Shown here piece after piece: positions 1 to 11,865 of a stretch of 64,000 nt of DNA; positions within the stretch are counted from its first letter, which is position 1, and each line of letters begins with the position of its first letter. Under the pieces are notes generated by a model. That model worked only from the letters and a program-made list of their open reading frames with translations, made no database searches and was not told the DNA's origin. A program made the position numbers and the translations under genes. This DNA is from Tolypocladium sp. Sup5 PDA-1. Taxonomy: Eukaryota > Ascomycota > Sordariomycetes > Hypocreales > Ophiocordycipitaceae. Location of the stretch: positions 372,001 to 436,000 of the forward strand of contig JPHH03000005.1 of the NCBI GenBank assembly GCA_000750105.3, in the 5' to 3' direction.

Positions 1-2303
1 GCTCTCCTGTCGGTTCTGAGACGGCCAAAAACGTAGCGGGTGTCTGTGCTCATCGGATTGCTCTCTCTGCCGGCACAAGACGTCGAAAAAGATGGCAGAG
101 CCCAGGGAGTGGCCCATGAGATGTACCTTGCCCTTGAACTCGGGGTTCTTTTCTCGGAAGAGCCTCAGGATCCGGTTTGTTTCTGCCACGACGACTCGCG
201 AGATTTCCTCCCGATACGAGCTCTGATAGAGCAAGATGTCCAGCGCGAGATCCGAGATCAAGGACCTGGCAAAGGCGACACCTTCTACGGTAATGTCCTT
301 GAGAGAAGGATCTATCGCAATTGTAAGCATGAGAAACTCTTTCCATCCAAGATTACTCACAGTCGTCTTCCTCCCCATCAATGTCTCCAAGATCATGTTC
401 CCTTTTCTTTTGGCGCTGCCTCGGGAATTCAATCAGATGCCTCCAGCAAACCGGGAGGACCTGCACCCGACAGTTTCCGGGCCCAGCGCCAAGCTCGGAA
501 TTCAGGGCTTTCAAATCGGCCGAGTTCGTATAGACGGACTTGATCGTCTTGCGCAGTATGTTTACGTCGTGGACAAAGTTGACGCTCTCCATTCTGAAAG
601 CTCTGTCAGCGGCACTCCACTGAGCATCTTCAGTCTTTACCTACCGGAGTCCAAGGCGTTGGCCGATTCCGTGTGTAACGAGCACCAGGTGCTCAATCTC
701 GCGGCCCTGCGTCTCGCCGACTTGCGCATTGTAGTCGTCCCGGATTTCCTGTTCGTCCCGTTTCCGGATTTCTTCTTCTGTTTCGGCCGTACTCTTGCCC
801 TCGCTCTCAAGAAGCGACGATAGCTGTCGCTGAAGTGTCGCACGCCGACTCTCTGCCTCATTCGACGCCGCCTCGCTGTTGTAGCTTACGTCGTCGGTCG
901 AGTCTCTCGTTGTCGGGGGCGCCGATCTCCGTTTCAGAAGCTTCTGCTGCCGCTCATCTAGGCCAGGGAGACCCTGAGTCGAGGTTGCTTGAACTTTGTC
1001 ATCCTTCTCTTTCTCTTTCGCCTTGCTTGGTTCCGTGTAACCTCGAATCAGCTTGACGCCGCTCATGTAACCGCCGCCAGCAAATCTTTCGTAGACTGAC
1101 GTCGTGACCCACGACAGCACGCCATCGGTTGAGAGCCAAGCAGTATTGGCGTCTTGGTAGGTGGCCACATTGCTCATGTATGCACCAAATAATCGATAGG
1201 GCTGGGGCTGAGGGCCAGGTTGCGAAGTCGTCGTGGCTTTGGAGGAAGTTTCTTGGGTCGGTTTTGACGTTGAGACGGTCGCGACAGTGGTATCCTTAGC
1301 AACATCCGCCGGGATTTCCGAACTAGGGTCCTTTGCAGCTGATTGACTTCGGGATCGTACTGGAATTGGTTCAGTCTCTGGGCTGGTTCGACAGCATGAG
1401 CTTACACACCTGGTTGAAGCCACGGCTTCATTTTCAGATAGCCCTTTGTAGAATATTAGCGACATGCCGTCTCTCAGCAAGTCCGAAACATACCTCTTCC
1501 AATTGAGCTGAGAGGTTCTCTTCGCATGGCCTAAGATTCGAGCCTTCTTGGAAGAACCAAGTCCCGCGGCGGGCTGCCCAGGCATCAGCTAATGCACCAT
1601 GGTCCGACCTCTGTTGATGAACTTACCTTCGTAAACTGGGCCCAGCCAGTAGACTGGAGCCAGTTCCCGGTCCTCAATATCGACGTCGAACAAAAAGTCC
1701 TCGTTTACTCGTACGCGTACTCCACTCTTCGCCGCTGAGCTCGTTTGTCTCGATTCCATGCTGCTCGACGTGTCCTTCTTCGGTCCTCCTGTTTGCACCA
1801 TGTCCGTGTGCGAATCCCCCGACCCCAACTCATGATTGTCCTCTGCTGCTTCCAACACCTTCTGGTATCGAGCTTCGAGTCGCCTCGAATCGGACGGCGA
1901 GAAGGCGGTGAACTTTTTCGGTCGTGCCGGAGGTTTAGGGTCTTTCGGGGGATCCTGTCGGCCCTTGATGAGCTGCGGCTTTCGCTTGGGTACCTGCATT
2001 GTAGCTGATTAGCACGCCATTGGACGATGGAGCAGCCAGGGCAGGGCGTACATCGACTGCATGGAACCATTGGACATTGAGCGGCGGACAGTCCTTTGGA
2101 TACGTCTTGAAGCTCTGTCCGTACAGAGGCTTTACACTGTGATCGCCCGGAGCTTCCGCCGCTCCCGAAGCCGCGGGGGGTTCATCGCGTTTGTTGTCCG
2201 GTGTCGGCGTCGTCGTTCGACTGGTGGCCCACGGATTGATCGAGTCGACAGCCGAGCTCAGATACGACTTCTCGACCTTCTTGTCGCTGGTCGCTGGAGG
2301 CAT
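1..2303 (-). CDS. DDHD-domain phospholipase A1 (PA-PLA1 family), 3' part outside window
   Basis: Intracellular phospholipase A1 of the DDHD family, which acts on phosphatidic acid and related phospholipids at ER, Golgi or mitochondrial membranes. Exons read on the minus strand: 2303-2052, 1993-1627, 1573-1494, 1443-1410, 1359-645, 593-361 and 311 to beyond base 1, giving about 664 visible residues. Joined exons restore family blocks: WFFQEGSNLRPCEENL, then GYLKMKPWLQP, then HLVLVTHGIGQ, then MESVNFVHDVN. The lipase serine lies in MGHSLGSAIFFD (Ser codon at 106-108, about residue 629). The DDHD block itself must lie left of base 1. The start at 2303 (MPPATSDKK) was preferred because conserved sequence follows it. 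The frame stays open to an ATG at 2453, which would add about 50 basic residues. The two short exons near 1410-1573 rest on family agreement. Confidence 0.88.
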
Positions 2304-3111
2304 TTTCCGCGACCCAAACGACAGCCATGCGACGCTCGCGCTTCTGCTGGGGGGTAGGCAAAGACGGTGAACTGTCCCGCGCTGTGCGAGCAGTCCGCTC
2401 TTTGTACCAGGGCGGGGCGCCAACGTGAATGTTGCTGCCCGACGCAGGAGCACGGATCTCTCAACGGGTCGAATACGTGGGTATCATGGACACTGGCGAG
2501 GTGGAGGAGCGCGGGCGCATAATGCAGCAGCTTGAGGGCGAATGCGACAGGAGTTGGGAAGGCGAGGATGCGATTGGAAACCCCCCAGCCAGGCACCTAC
2601 GGCCACGGGACGTTGGCAAAGGACGTCACTGGCTCGGTACCTACATGACGCGGCAGGGATCTGGCATGTGCCACTGGAGCTGTTAAGCCCCACGCTAAAT
2701 CAACCACACCAAGAAGCCAAGAAGCCAAGAAGCCAAGAAGCTGTACGGAGTACAAGGATCAAGTCAGATCCTACAAAGTATTCTAGGCCTTTTGGATTGA
2801 ATAACTAGTCGAGTTTGGTACGCTCAAGTCCTAGTTTGCCCCTACTGAGATGGTGTCTTTCTCCAAGCAATTCTCGCATGAGCATCTAAGCGGGCTTGTG
2901 TCTACCTATGCAAGCATGGACCTTTCAGGCATAGCTACCTGCTAGTAGCAGCGACCGCGCGAGGCCCTCTCGCCCGAGCAGTCTTGTATTGGATGCACTT
3001 GAACCTTCAGGTGAGGTATTGAAGCCTGGGGAAGTCTCTCCACGACATCTGCCCCATATCGAGATTCGTATCCCGCAAACGGATGGTATAAAAGCACGTT
3101 TCGGGTGTGGC
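2304..3111. other. intergenic, between phospholipase start and RING-like gene end
   Basis: No convincing gene. It should hold the phospholipase promoter and the 3' region of the next gene, both on the minus strand. An 8-bp tandem repeat lies at 2711-2740 and one TACGGAGTAC motif at 2744-2753. The small ORFs here have no recognisable domains and overlap one another in several frames. Confidence 0.6.
2711..2740. repeat. 8-bp tandem repeat (AAGAAGCC)n
   Basis: Unit AAGAAGCC is repeated 3.75 times without error just downstream of the RING-like gene. It is a simple sequence array, with nothing to suggest function. Confidence 0.9.
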
Positions 3112-3933
3112 TCACGGCGAAAATGCACCGGCCTCCAGCAACCTGGACCACGCTGCTTGGTTCAGTTGAGCGAGGTCCTCAGCAGTCCGGCCATGCCCGT
3201 CCCGCAAGGCACGTACATCGCCATCCGGCTGTACTCTTAAGCGGCCCAGGCCCATTGACTCGGCAACCTGCCGGGCAGGTGGAGGGAATGACTCGGTTGG
3301 CATTGCCGACGAGAGCCACAAGAGAAGCCAAACAACGTCCTCCTGCCTGCTTTCCACGGCGAGATGAAGCCCGCTCTTCATCTCGGCCAGAGGGTCCTGG
3401 TAGCGGACCAGGGACCCAATGTCACTCACTTCGTCGTGAACATCACGCAGAAGCTCGACAATGCCGGCGACATCTCCCTCGGAGCACATGACGTGAAGGG
3501 CTCGTGCCGGTCGAGCCTCGGGGTTGTTCTGGACGTAGGCCTCTTCCCTGATGGATGGAAGGATATCGAGGTTGTCCTGGACGCCGCCTTCGTTGCTATA
3601 TCGCGCCAGGATCGGCGCACTTGAAGCAGTCTGGAGAAAGGCGTTGGTGCTTGAAGGTCCAGCCGCGTTGACGGGCAATTGTGATTCGCAGCTGGGGCAT
3701 TTGAGAGAGAGCGCAACAGACGACGCCTCGTCCATCAAGCATTCCCTGGTGTCGAATTAGCAGCCAAGGACGACGTTCGCCTACCAGGTTCACAAGGCAT
3801 ACCAATGGAAGTGGCAACCACAGCGGAGTTCGAGGTCGTCGGGCACCGTCTGTGCCTCGTTGGCCGCGCCCTCGTCCTCATCGTCGTCTACGCGAAGGAC
3901 GAGGGGCTCGTCGCAAGCCTTGCACTGAGACAT
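3112..3933 (-). CDS. small RING-like zinc-binding protein with ankyrin-like helices
   Basis: Two exons, 3933-3803 and 3745-3112 (254 residues). Splicing with donor GTATGC at 3802 joins CHFHW to ECLMDEA and builds a cysteine/histidine cluster: CKAC near residue 5, then CGCHFHWEC, then CPSC near residue 60. This spacing resembles a divergent RING or other treble-clef zinc site, in which the CHFHWEC part matches the usual C-x-H-x-x-H/W-x-C core. Between the first CxxC and the cluster is an acidic loop (DDDDEDEG). The C-terminal half (HVMCSEGDVAGIVELL, GLHLAVESRQEDVVWLLL, GRTAEDLAQ) has the rhythm of two or three degenerate ankyrin repeats. A ubiquitin-ligase role is possible but inferred only from the zinc pattern. 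I do not recognise a named orthologue. Confidence 0.75.
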
Positions 3934-4739
3934 TGGCGGCTTACACCCCAGGGGCTAGGCGCGCAATAGGTTGGTTCGCGACGGGATTCGGACAGGCACC
4001 TGCATTAAAGTGGCAGCCTTGAATGCGACGATTCGCGATGTACACGCAAGTTGACGGTGGCTTTGCTAGAGTGATACGCGGCTAGAATTTTCCATCACTT
4101 CTGCAAGGATGCGCTTTTGGAGGGGTCCTGGGATTTCATGCAGGCCCCGCAAGCCCATTACATCATCGTCCTGAACCCGGGCTGTCGCACCCCGCTATTA
4201 CAGCACGGCCCGACGAGATGCGATGATGGATGCGCTGTGAAGCGGCAGAGAGCAAGGGGCGCGCCGCGGCCATTCGACCGAAATACAGGGCATCATGTAT
4301 GCTGGGAGTCTACGCGTTGGGCACAAGAAGCTGGGGCCCGCGGCGGCTCCAAACAAAGACAAGGCGCTCGTAAGCCCCAACCAGCTGAGGCGTCATCCCG
4401 CGCTCCGAAGCTGCCGGCCACAGCGCGTGCCGTTGCCTGTAGAGACCGCTAAGGTGCTGAGGTGGCGCCTGAATCCCACGTCAGTGGAATGCGCAGCTCC
4501 CAACGCCAGTCAGAGTGGGGTACTTTGTCCGTCAGCTCGTGCCTGGTCTCCTCTTCGTCATCACCACGCCTTCACCACATCAGCTCTCCGTACTTGGGCT
4601 CGCCATTGCACTCTACGTCTGAGAGCTGCCCGTTGCGAGCGTATCCATACCTTATCCAACTCTCCCGTCCAGCTGCTTGTCTCTCGACTTCATCTTCTGC
4701 ATCAGAGGCAGCCGCCGAGCTCCGACCCCTCACCCCACC
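3934..4739. other. divergent promoter region, RING-like gene / fimbrin
   Basis: About 0.8 kb between two divergently oriented start codons (3933 minus, 4740 plus). The last 200 bp before the fimbrin ATG are pyrimidine-rich (CTCGTCATCACC, CTCTCCGTAC and similar), as is usual for fungal core promoters and 5' leaders. No coding sequence is supported. Confidence 0.6.
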
Positions 4740-6916
4740 ATGAATGTCCTGAAATTGCAGAGGTGCGCGGCTTTCCAACCACGATCATGCATGCGCCCTG
4801 CTAACGCGCGCGTGTGCGCCAATCCAGGAAGTTTCCTCAGTTCCCGCAGAATGAAATCTTCTCGCTGTCCGACGCCTTCCGGCGACTCGACGTCGACGAC
4901 AAGGGCTACATAGACGAGGCCACGGCCATCAAGTCTACCCAGCAGAGCGAGAACCAGCCCTACGATGTCGTCCGCCAGGCGCTCAAGGAGGTCGAGCTCG
5001 ACTCCTCGCGACGAGTCGAGCTGGAGGATTATGTCGGCGTCAGTAGCCACCCAGTCCACGCCCTGCCACCGCCTCTGCTAACCCGGCGCAGCTCATCGCC
5101 AAGGTCCGCGATGCCTCACCTGCCCAGAAGCGTCTATCGACGGGACCGACTCCTCAGAGCACCGGCGGCGTCGTTTCCCAGCGCACCGGCGGCCACGCTT
5201 CCAAGGGCAGCGTCGGTGGACGGATTCAGGTCCAGGGCTCCAGCGCCAACGTCACCCATACCATCAACGAGGACGAGCGGACCGAGTTCACGCGCCACAT
5301 CAACGCCGTCCTCGCAGGCGACGCGGACATTGGCAGCCGCCTGCCGTTCCCGACCGACACCTTTGAGATGTTCGACGAGTGCAAGGACGGCTTGGTCCTG
5401 GCCAAGCTCATCAACGACAGTGTCCCAGACACCATCGACGAGCGTGTCCTCAACCGGCCGGGCAAGAAGACCAAGAACCTCAATGCGTTCCAGATGACGG
5501 AGAACAACAACATTGTCATTGAGTCCTCCAAGGGTATTGGATGCTCCGTCGTCAACATTGGCGCCGGCGACATCATCGAGGTCCGCGAACATCTCATTCT
5601 CGGTCTCATCTGGCAGATCATCCGACGTGGCCTCTTGAGCAAGATCGACATTAAGCTTCACCCCGAGCTGTACCGGCTGTTGGAGGAGGACGAGACCCTC
5701 GAGCAATTCCTGCGACTCCCTCCCGAGCAGATCCTGCTCCGCTGGTTCAACTACCATCTCAAGGCCGCCAACTGGCCGCGAAGGTGAGTCGTTCCCGAGC
5801 TCTGGGAAGGTATCAAGACTAATCTCCTTTCCCAGAGTGAACAACTTTTCCACCGATGTCAAGGACGGCGAGAACTACGCCGTGCTTCTAGCGCAAATAG
5901 GACCCGAGTACGGCTGCACGCGACGGCCACTGCAGACGACCGATTTGCTGCAGAGGGCGGAGGAGGTCCTTCAAGAGTCGGAAAAGCTGGACTGCCGCAA
6001 GTTCTTGACGCCCAAGTCCCTCGTCGCTGGAAACCCCAAGCTCAACCTTGCCTTTGTCGCCAACCTGTTCAATAACCACCCTGCGCTCGACCCCATTACG
6101 GAGGAGGAGAAGCTCGAGGTGGAGGACTTTGATGCCGAGGGAGAGCGCGAGGCCAGGGTTTTCACGCTGTGGCTCAACAGCTTGGACGTCCAGCCCGCGG
6201 TTGTGTCCTTCTTCGACGATCTAAAAGATGGCACCGTCCTTCTGCAAGCATACGACAAGGTCATCAAGGGCTCCGTCAACTGGCGACACGTCAACAAAGC
6301 TCCGGCCCATGGCGGCGAGATGTCCAAGTTCAAGGCGGTCGAAAACACAAACTACGCCATCGAGCTGGGCAAGCAGGTTGGCTTCTCGCTCGTCGGAATC
6401 CAGGGAGCCGACATTACCGACGGCCAGAAGACGCTGACGCTGGGCCTCGTCTGGCAGCTCATGCGAAAGGACATCACCCTGACCCTGTCATCTCTTGCAC
6501 AGAAGCTCGGAAAGAGGGAGATTACGGATTCGGAGATGGTCCGGTGGGGCAACGACATGTCGAAGAAGGGCGGCCGCAACTCGAGCATCCGGTCGTTCAA
6601 GGACCCCTCCATTGGCTCTGGAATTTTCTTGCTGGACGTCTTGAACGGCATGAAGAGCAGCTACGTCGACTACGACCTCGTCACTGCCGGCAAGACCGAC
6701 GAGGACGCGTACATGAATGCCAAGCTCAGCATCAGCATTGCCCGAAAGCTCGGTGCTACCATCTGGCTGGTGCCCGAGGATATCTGCCAAGTGCGCAGCC
6801 GCCTGGTCACGACGTTTATTGGTGAGTCATGTTCCATCGCCGCCAGAAACCGTTGCTTGTTTTCTTACTAACACTTGACAATAGGTTCGCTCATGGCCAC
6901 TCACGAGAAGATGTAA
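4740..6916 (+). CDS. SAC6: fimbrin / plastin, actin-bundling protein
   Basis: Cross-links actin filaments in cortical patches and at endocytic sites. Exons 4740-4762, 4828-5038, 5092-5783, 5836-6821 and 6885-6916 encode 647 residues, the usual fimbrin size. The N-terminus has an EF-hand-like region (FSLSDAFRRLDVDDKGYID). Four calponin-homology domains follow, seen as repeated blocks: CKDGLVLAKLINDSVPDTID, then RWFNYHLKAANWPRR joined over an intron to VNNFSTDVKDG, then RVFTLWLNSLDVQP with DDLKDGTVLLQAYD, and finally GIFLLDVLNGMKSSYVDYDLV. The C-terminus SLMATHEKM sits in its own small exon after GTGAGT at 6822. The 23-nt first exon (MNVLKLQ) was chosen because its splice joins in frame to KFPQFPQNEIF. 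Confidence 0.96.
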
Positions 6917-7162
6917 TTTCCTTGTGGGTTATCACTGGTTTCAGTTGAATGTTATCTGTATTGCAGCTGGTGCCGTTTGGCGAGGTGAAAAGCGCAGTCT
7001 GAATGAATTCGCAGTTTCCATCCCGTGAATGTGAATAGGGGTCATGTTGTCATTATTAACTCCAAGAAAAATGTTGGCACCTCAATTTCAAAACTGCCAT
7101 GCCAGGAGTATGCTTTGTCCTCGGCCGTGTGCAATTTGTTCCAACGCGCCAACAGACCATGC

Positions 7163-9451
7163 TCACAGAATTAGATACAGACTGCACAGCAGACTGGGCC
7201 CCGTGAAAATACCCAACCAAAATATAAAATTTCCCAACGTCTTACGGCCCCGAAGCCACTTTGTACGACTCAACCTAACCAGCTACACATCCACGTTAGC
7301 GGTAGACCCTACAGCAGGGGCGGCAGCGGGACGTACCGGTAGCTGGCACATTTGCAGAATCAAGAGGTAGCCCCTGAGCTTCCTGAAGAGGCACCACATG
7401 ATGAGCTCGTGCAAGCATGCGGAGAGGAAGAAGGTGATGAGGGTGGCGGTGTGCTTGTTGACTTTCATGGAGGAAATGGAGCTGTGGTAGACGTGGCGCA
7501 GGAGGAAGATGTGTACAGGGCGGTTCCAGTCGCGGGCGAACTGGTCCCAGGATACTGTGTCAATGGTCAGCATGTGATGAACTGTTGTGGGTAGAGGTTG
7601 AAGAGCCGTACCGCTGTTCCACCAGGGACCGTAGAAACTGCGGTCGGCAAAAAAGGTGAGTTCGGCGAGGGTGTTGAGGATCGTCTCCCAGATGAGGTAC
7701 CACACGAGCTGTCTTGTCAGAAGAGGCCATCAGAGATCACATATCTGGGGGACATACCAGATACTCCATCATGAACGGGAATATCAAGTCGCTCAGCAGC
7801 CAGGGAAACTCTTTGAATCGCCCCAACAGCGGCACTCCATCCTCTTTCATCTGCATCGTCTTCATCACGACGGGGTCTATGGGGAGGATATCAGCGATGC
7901 ACGCTCACGCAGGGGGGGGTAGCAACTCACAAATAGAGTACTGCGAGACCTGGATCATGACAAACAGAATGCCAACCATGGCCACCAGCTTCTCCGCCAC
8001 GTATGCCCAGCTTATCCTCTCCGTCTGCGGGTACCCGAGCTCATACACAACCGTCGGCAGCGGAATCCACTTGTAGTGGCTCACAAACGTGAGGTTCCTC
8101 GGGTACGCCTCTGCCCCGTCGGCCGCCGTCCCGCGCAGCTCGTCCGCCAGCGCGTCCACCTCCCACTTGATAATGCGGCCAAAGAGGCTGATCTGCTCGT
8201 CGTCCAGCGGCTGCCGCTCCGCAATCGCGCGCGCGACGCGGTCAATGTCCGTCTCCTCGGCGCTGGGAAGCTGCAAGAGCGAATGCCGGCGCTGGGCGGC
8301 CGAGGGCGGCACGCGGAGGTGCGAGGTGTCGAAGGTGCAGGCCGGCGGCGCCGCGGTGGACGGGCTGCTGGTCGGGTCGACGAGGTCGAGTTGCTTGAGC
8401 TTGGAGAGCAGAAAGAGGCGCTTCTCATGCACGGTGGAGAGATAGCCGTTGTAGAAGGCGTACGAGTGCTGCTTCATGACCATGACGATGCCGTGGAGGA
8501 CGAAGAAGACGGTGTGCGTCCAGGGCCAGTCGCGGATGAGGGTCCAGGCCACGACGCCTGCAAGAAAGGTCGTCTGCCAGATCTGCCATGGAGTCAGCAA
8601 CGAGTACCTGGTGTAATTGAAGTACGAGGTATCTCACATTCTGCACTACCCAGCCGCCGTTGTCCCAGCTGAGATAGCCGTGAAAGACGAGCTTCTGGAG
8701 GACCCAACTGACGCCCGTGAGGCCGCACATGACGCCGTCTGATAGAAGCAGGACAACGACTATACTCAAACGTCAGCAAGCATAAACTCTTGGGTGAATA
8801 ATATGCCCTCGACGTACCATCTCTGTTAAACATGGTCTTCATAATCTCGTTCGACCCCAGCGGCGTCCCGTACTGACGCCAATTATTGGCCGAGATCTTA
8901 AACACAAACAGCGCAACGGCCAGCCAGAACAGAATGTAGAATCCGTGGAACGGGCTGTTCGCCGAGGCAACGTTGTGGGGATCAAAGGCGGAGAACTGCT
9001 GCGTAAAGACGAGCCCGCTGAACCTGCCGGGCTTCTTCGCCGCCTGCGGGTCCCTGATGCGCTGGGAGCTCCTCTGGAGCAGGTCCTGGATGCCCTTGTC
9101 GTTTTCCGGGAAGATGTGCACGCCAGAGCCGTCGCGGACGACGGTGCCGCGAGGTTCCTTTCTTACTGACGGTGGCTGGGTCTGTGTAGGTGCTGGCCCT
9201 CTCCGGCGGGGCTGCTGGTGGTGATTCGTACCGGTCGAGAACGTGAGCCTCACATTCTCATCGTAATCCTCCTCACTCGGCGTTTCCGAACCCGCCCGCG
9301 ACCCGTCCAGCGTGCCGCCCGCCTCGCGGAGCGCCTCGCCCAGCGACCTGGGCGGCGGGTGACGATCGCGGGGCCCGCCATTTCCGGGCTCACGGCCGTT
9401 GGGCGGGGCGCTGAGGGGCCGGCCCCCGGGCGTTTCGCCGTTGGCATCCAT
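7163..9451 (-). CDS. ARE2: sterol O-acyltransferase (acyl-CoA:sterol acyltransferase, MBOAT family)
   Basis: ER membrane enzyme that esterifies ergosterol with acyl-CoA for storage in lipid droplets. Seven exons on the minus strand. The N-terminal 120 or so residues are hydrophilic and Pro/Gly/Arg-rich; membrane segments follow. Family motifs are visible: MKQHSYAFYNGYL; the MBOAT signature FYGPWWNS spliced to VSWDQFARDWNRPVH; and the catalytic-histidine block ACLHELIMW. A stop near 7283 in the unspliced frame is misleading. Donor GTACGT at 7336 and acceptor at 7283 splice MCQLP to LVRLSRTKWLRGRKTLGN, and the protein ends TGPSLLCSLYLIL at 7163, as family members do. The start at 9451 (MDANGETPGG) is the first ATG before the acidic leader; an in-frame ATG at 9571 is upstream. 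ARE1 and ARE2 cannot be told apart from this locus alone. Confidence 0.94.
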
Positions 9452-10575
9452 TGGCGCGGCCGGCAAGGAGACGAGCGCAGATGAGAAGCGCTGCTGTGAT
9501 CGCTTTCGAAGACGTTGGACTGATATCCAAGATGCAATGGGCCGGTGGTGGGAGGCGGGCGAGGAACGCACGTTCCTTTAATGTCCGTTGTCACATTGGG
9601 GTCGTGTATGACGTTGCGTGCGGAAGAAACGGAGACGGGGTATGCGGGAGCCAACAAATCCCCGGCCAGCAGGCAGAATAACGGTAGCAATTATTGCAGC
9701 ATGAATCGTTCTGTATTTTTAATCATCTCGTGACGGCGTCTTGCTCCGTGTCCTTGTCGGGCTGCGCGTCTTGTCCGAATGGCGAGCGTGAACGCCTGTG
9801 GCGGATTCTCTGGTAGCCGACATCCGGACGAGCCGCAGCTTCATACCTTATTCAGACCACATATTCGGCATCTACGGTACGATACATATGTACATACGCA
9901 GGCGAGTCGAAAACTCCGGTGTGCACCTATGTACCAGACGGCCCACAGGACTGGGAATGACGGGCATTATCGCAGCCACACGAGCAGACAGGTCATCTGC
10001 AGGTCCGTGTCGCCTCCGTCGTGGAGAAGCGCGTCGCTGCCGAGGCTCCTCGAAACCTAACCGTCCACAATGCTGCAAGGCGGCCAATCAAGCGCTCGTC
10101 TGTTGTCGGCGTTGTGCAAGAGAAGAGGCCCAACTGGGATCGGCCTTGGATCAGGACAACTGCGTCCGTCTGCGATGTCCCGATATGCCGATCAAGCTTG
10201 TCAACCTGTCAAGGTGCATCGTCGACGACGGGCAGCTCCAGGTGCAGTGATTGGGCGTTGATCCACAGGCGGCGCGACTGTATTCTGCTAAGCGGGGCAT
10301 GCACGTAAAGCGACTCTCTGACAGCTACCCGCGTTCAATGCCCAATTACGTCAGCAGGCAAAAGTTTCTGTAGCCTTCTTCCGTGCAGCTGGCTGGCAAC
10401 CACGTCGCTTCTCGACTTGGAGCCTGCATATCAACAACTGCACGCAAGCGGCTGCATCATCAAAACTTCTCCCCATCGTCAATCTCACGGGACTGCTGCA
10501 TCGGCCCCTCACCACTTTACCAAACCCATCCATCAGACACCCCCTTGTGTGCAGCGCATCCACGCCCGCGTCACC
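9452..10575. other. divergent intergenic region, ARE2 / SR protein
   Basis: About 1.1 kb between divergent start codons. Several overlapping ORFs of 60-150 codons occur, but all are Arg/Ser/Pro-rich and without domains. Treated as promoters and 5' leaders. Confidence 0.55.
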
Positions 10576-11865
10576 ATGTCTCGCGGCGGCACCACGCTCT
10601 ACGTGACGGGCTTCAGCCACGGCACCCGCGCTCGCGATCTTGCCTACGAGTTCGAACGGTATGTCAACCGCGCCTCCGCTCGCGCCCTTTCGTCTTCGCC
10701 CTCGCCCTCCTCGCCCGCACTCGACGATGACAGATATCTCCCGGCGGCTCGAACCTGAGACTACATACATGTCTCTTGCCACGCCCTCCTCGTCGTCGTC
10801 GTCGTCGTCTTCGTCCTCCGCCCTCCGTCCTCGTCCTCGCCCTCGTCCTCGCCCTCGTACCCCGCCCCAAAACTCTACTGCAACCCCTCCCCTTTCTCTT
10901 GTCACGCCGGCCGATGCGTCTGCGAGTTCGCTTCGCGGTCGCGAGTCGTTCGAGTCGACGTTACACTTGACATGCCGCGCGTGCGAGTGCTCATGATCAA
11001 ATCATGCTCGAGGGAACAAATGGCTTATTCTGAAGCCAAACTTTATTTATTCTTCCTCCATCTTGCGCTTCTTCTGTTTGGTCAGGTGCTAACGTGTTTG
11101 CTCGCAGCTACGGCCGCCTCGTCCGTTGCGACATTCCGGCCCCGCGCTCGTCCTCCAGCCGACTGTGAGTATCTCCTCATCGCCAGCTTTCACGGCGGCC
11201 GCTGACGGATGTGAATAGCTTCGCCTTTGTCGAGTACGAGGATCGCCGCGATGCCGATGACGCTTACTACGAGATGCACAACAAGCGCATGGGCCGTGAC
11301 GACATGCTGAAGATTGAGGTCAGTATCTTCGCGTGCCGGACGTGATGCAGAGTGGCTGCTAACTTGCGTACGCACAGTGGGCCAGAACCCCGCCTTCTGC
11401 CTCGTGGCGATTCGAGTCTGGCCGCGACCGTGACCGCCGCGGCGGCAGCGGCACTGGCGCCCCTCGTTCTCCTCGACGTGGCCGCTCGCCATCCCCTCGT
11501 CGCAGCACCCGCGACTACTCTCCCCGCAAGGACGAGCGTCGGGACCGTGACCGCGACTACGACCGTGACGACCGTCGAGACCGCGACCGCTCTCGCAGCC
11601 CTAACCCTCGGTAAGCTCAGCCCATGGTCTAATAGAAAGGTGACAATGCTGACGCTCTTAGTGACCGCGATCGAGATGCCAAGGACGACCGCGACGACCG
11701 TGACCGCCGCGAGAACGGCACCAACGGCGACGACCGAAAGGGTATGACACTCTGTTTTCGCTTCGGCCCCAAGTAGATGCAAACCCAGGTCTAACAACAT
11801 GTGCAACAGGCGAAGACAGCCCTCCTCCCCCTGCTCACGACGACCTTGACATTGCCATCGAGTAA
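10576..11865 (+). CDS. SR-type RNA-binding splicing factor (one RRM plus RD/RS-rich tail)
   Basis: Pre-mRNA splicing or mRNA export factor of the SR class. Exons 10576-10658, 11108-11164, 11219-11318, 11378-11610, 11662-11741 and 11810-11865 give 202 residues. The single RRM spans about residues 6-80: RNP2 is TLYVTGFS, RNP1 is FAFVEYED, and the intervening YGRLVRCDIP is restored across the first intron. The tail is dominated by RDRD, DRDDRRDRDRSRSP and SPRRGRSPSPRRS, giving phosphorylatable RS and acidic/basic RD dipeptides. It ends DDLDIAIE. Intron 1 is 449 nt, far longer than others here, and contains TCG/CTCGTC simple repeats. The protein resembles fission yeast Srp2-type or human SRSF-type factors; exact orthology is uncertain. 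Confidence 0.92.
10659..11107 (+). other. long first intron of the SR gene with CGT/CTCGTC microsatellite
   Basis: A 449-nt intron that splits the RRM between E-F-E-R and Y-G-R. It holds an interrupted TCG array and a CCCTCGTCCTCG-type array (roughly 10788-10858). Other introns in this window are mostly 50-110 nt. SR genes in several eukaryotes carry regulated long introns; whether this one does cannot be judged from sequence. Confidence 0.8.

Noticed and set aside
2304..2453. Upstream ATG that would give the phospholipase a basic, presequence-like start
   Set aside because: The translation looks like a possible mitochondrial leader, but without transcript data or a relative the conserved start at 2303 is safer.
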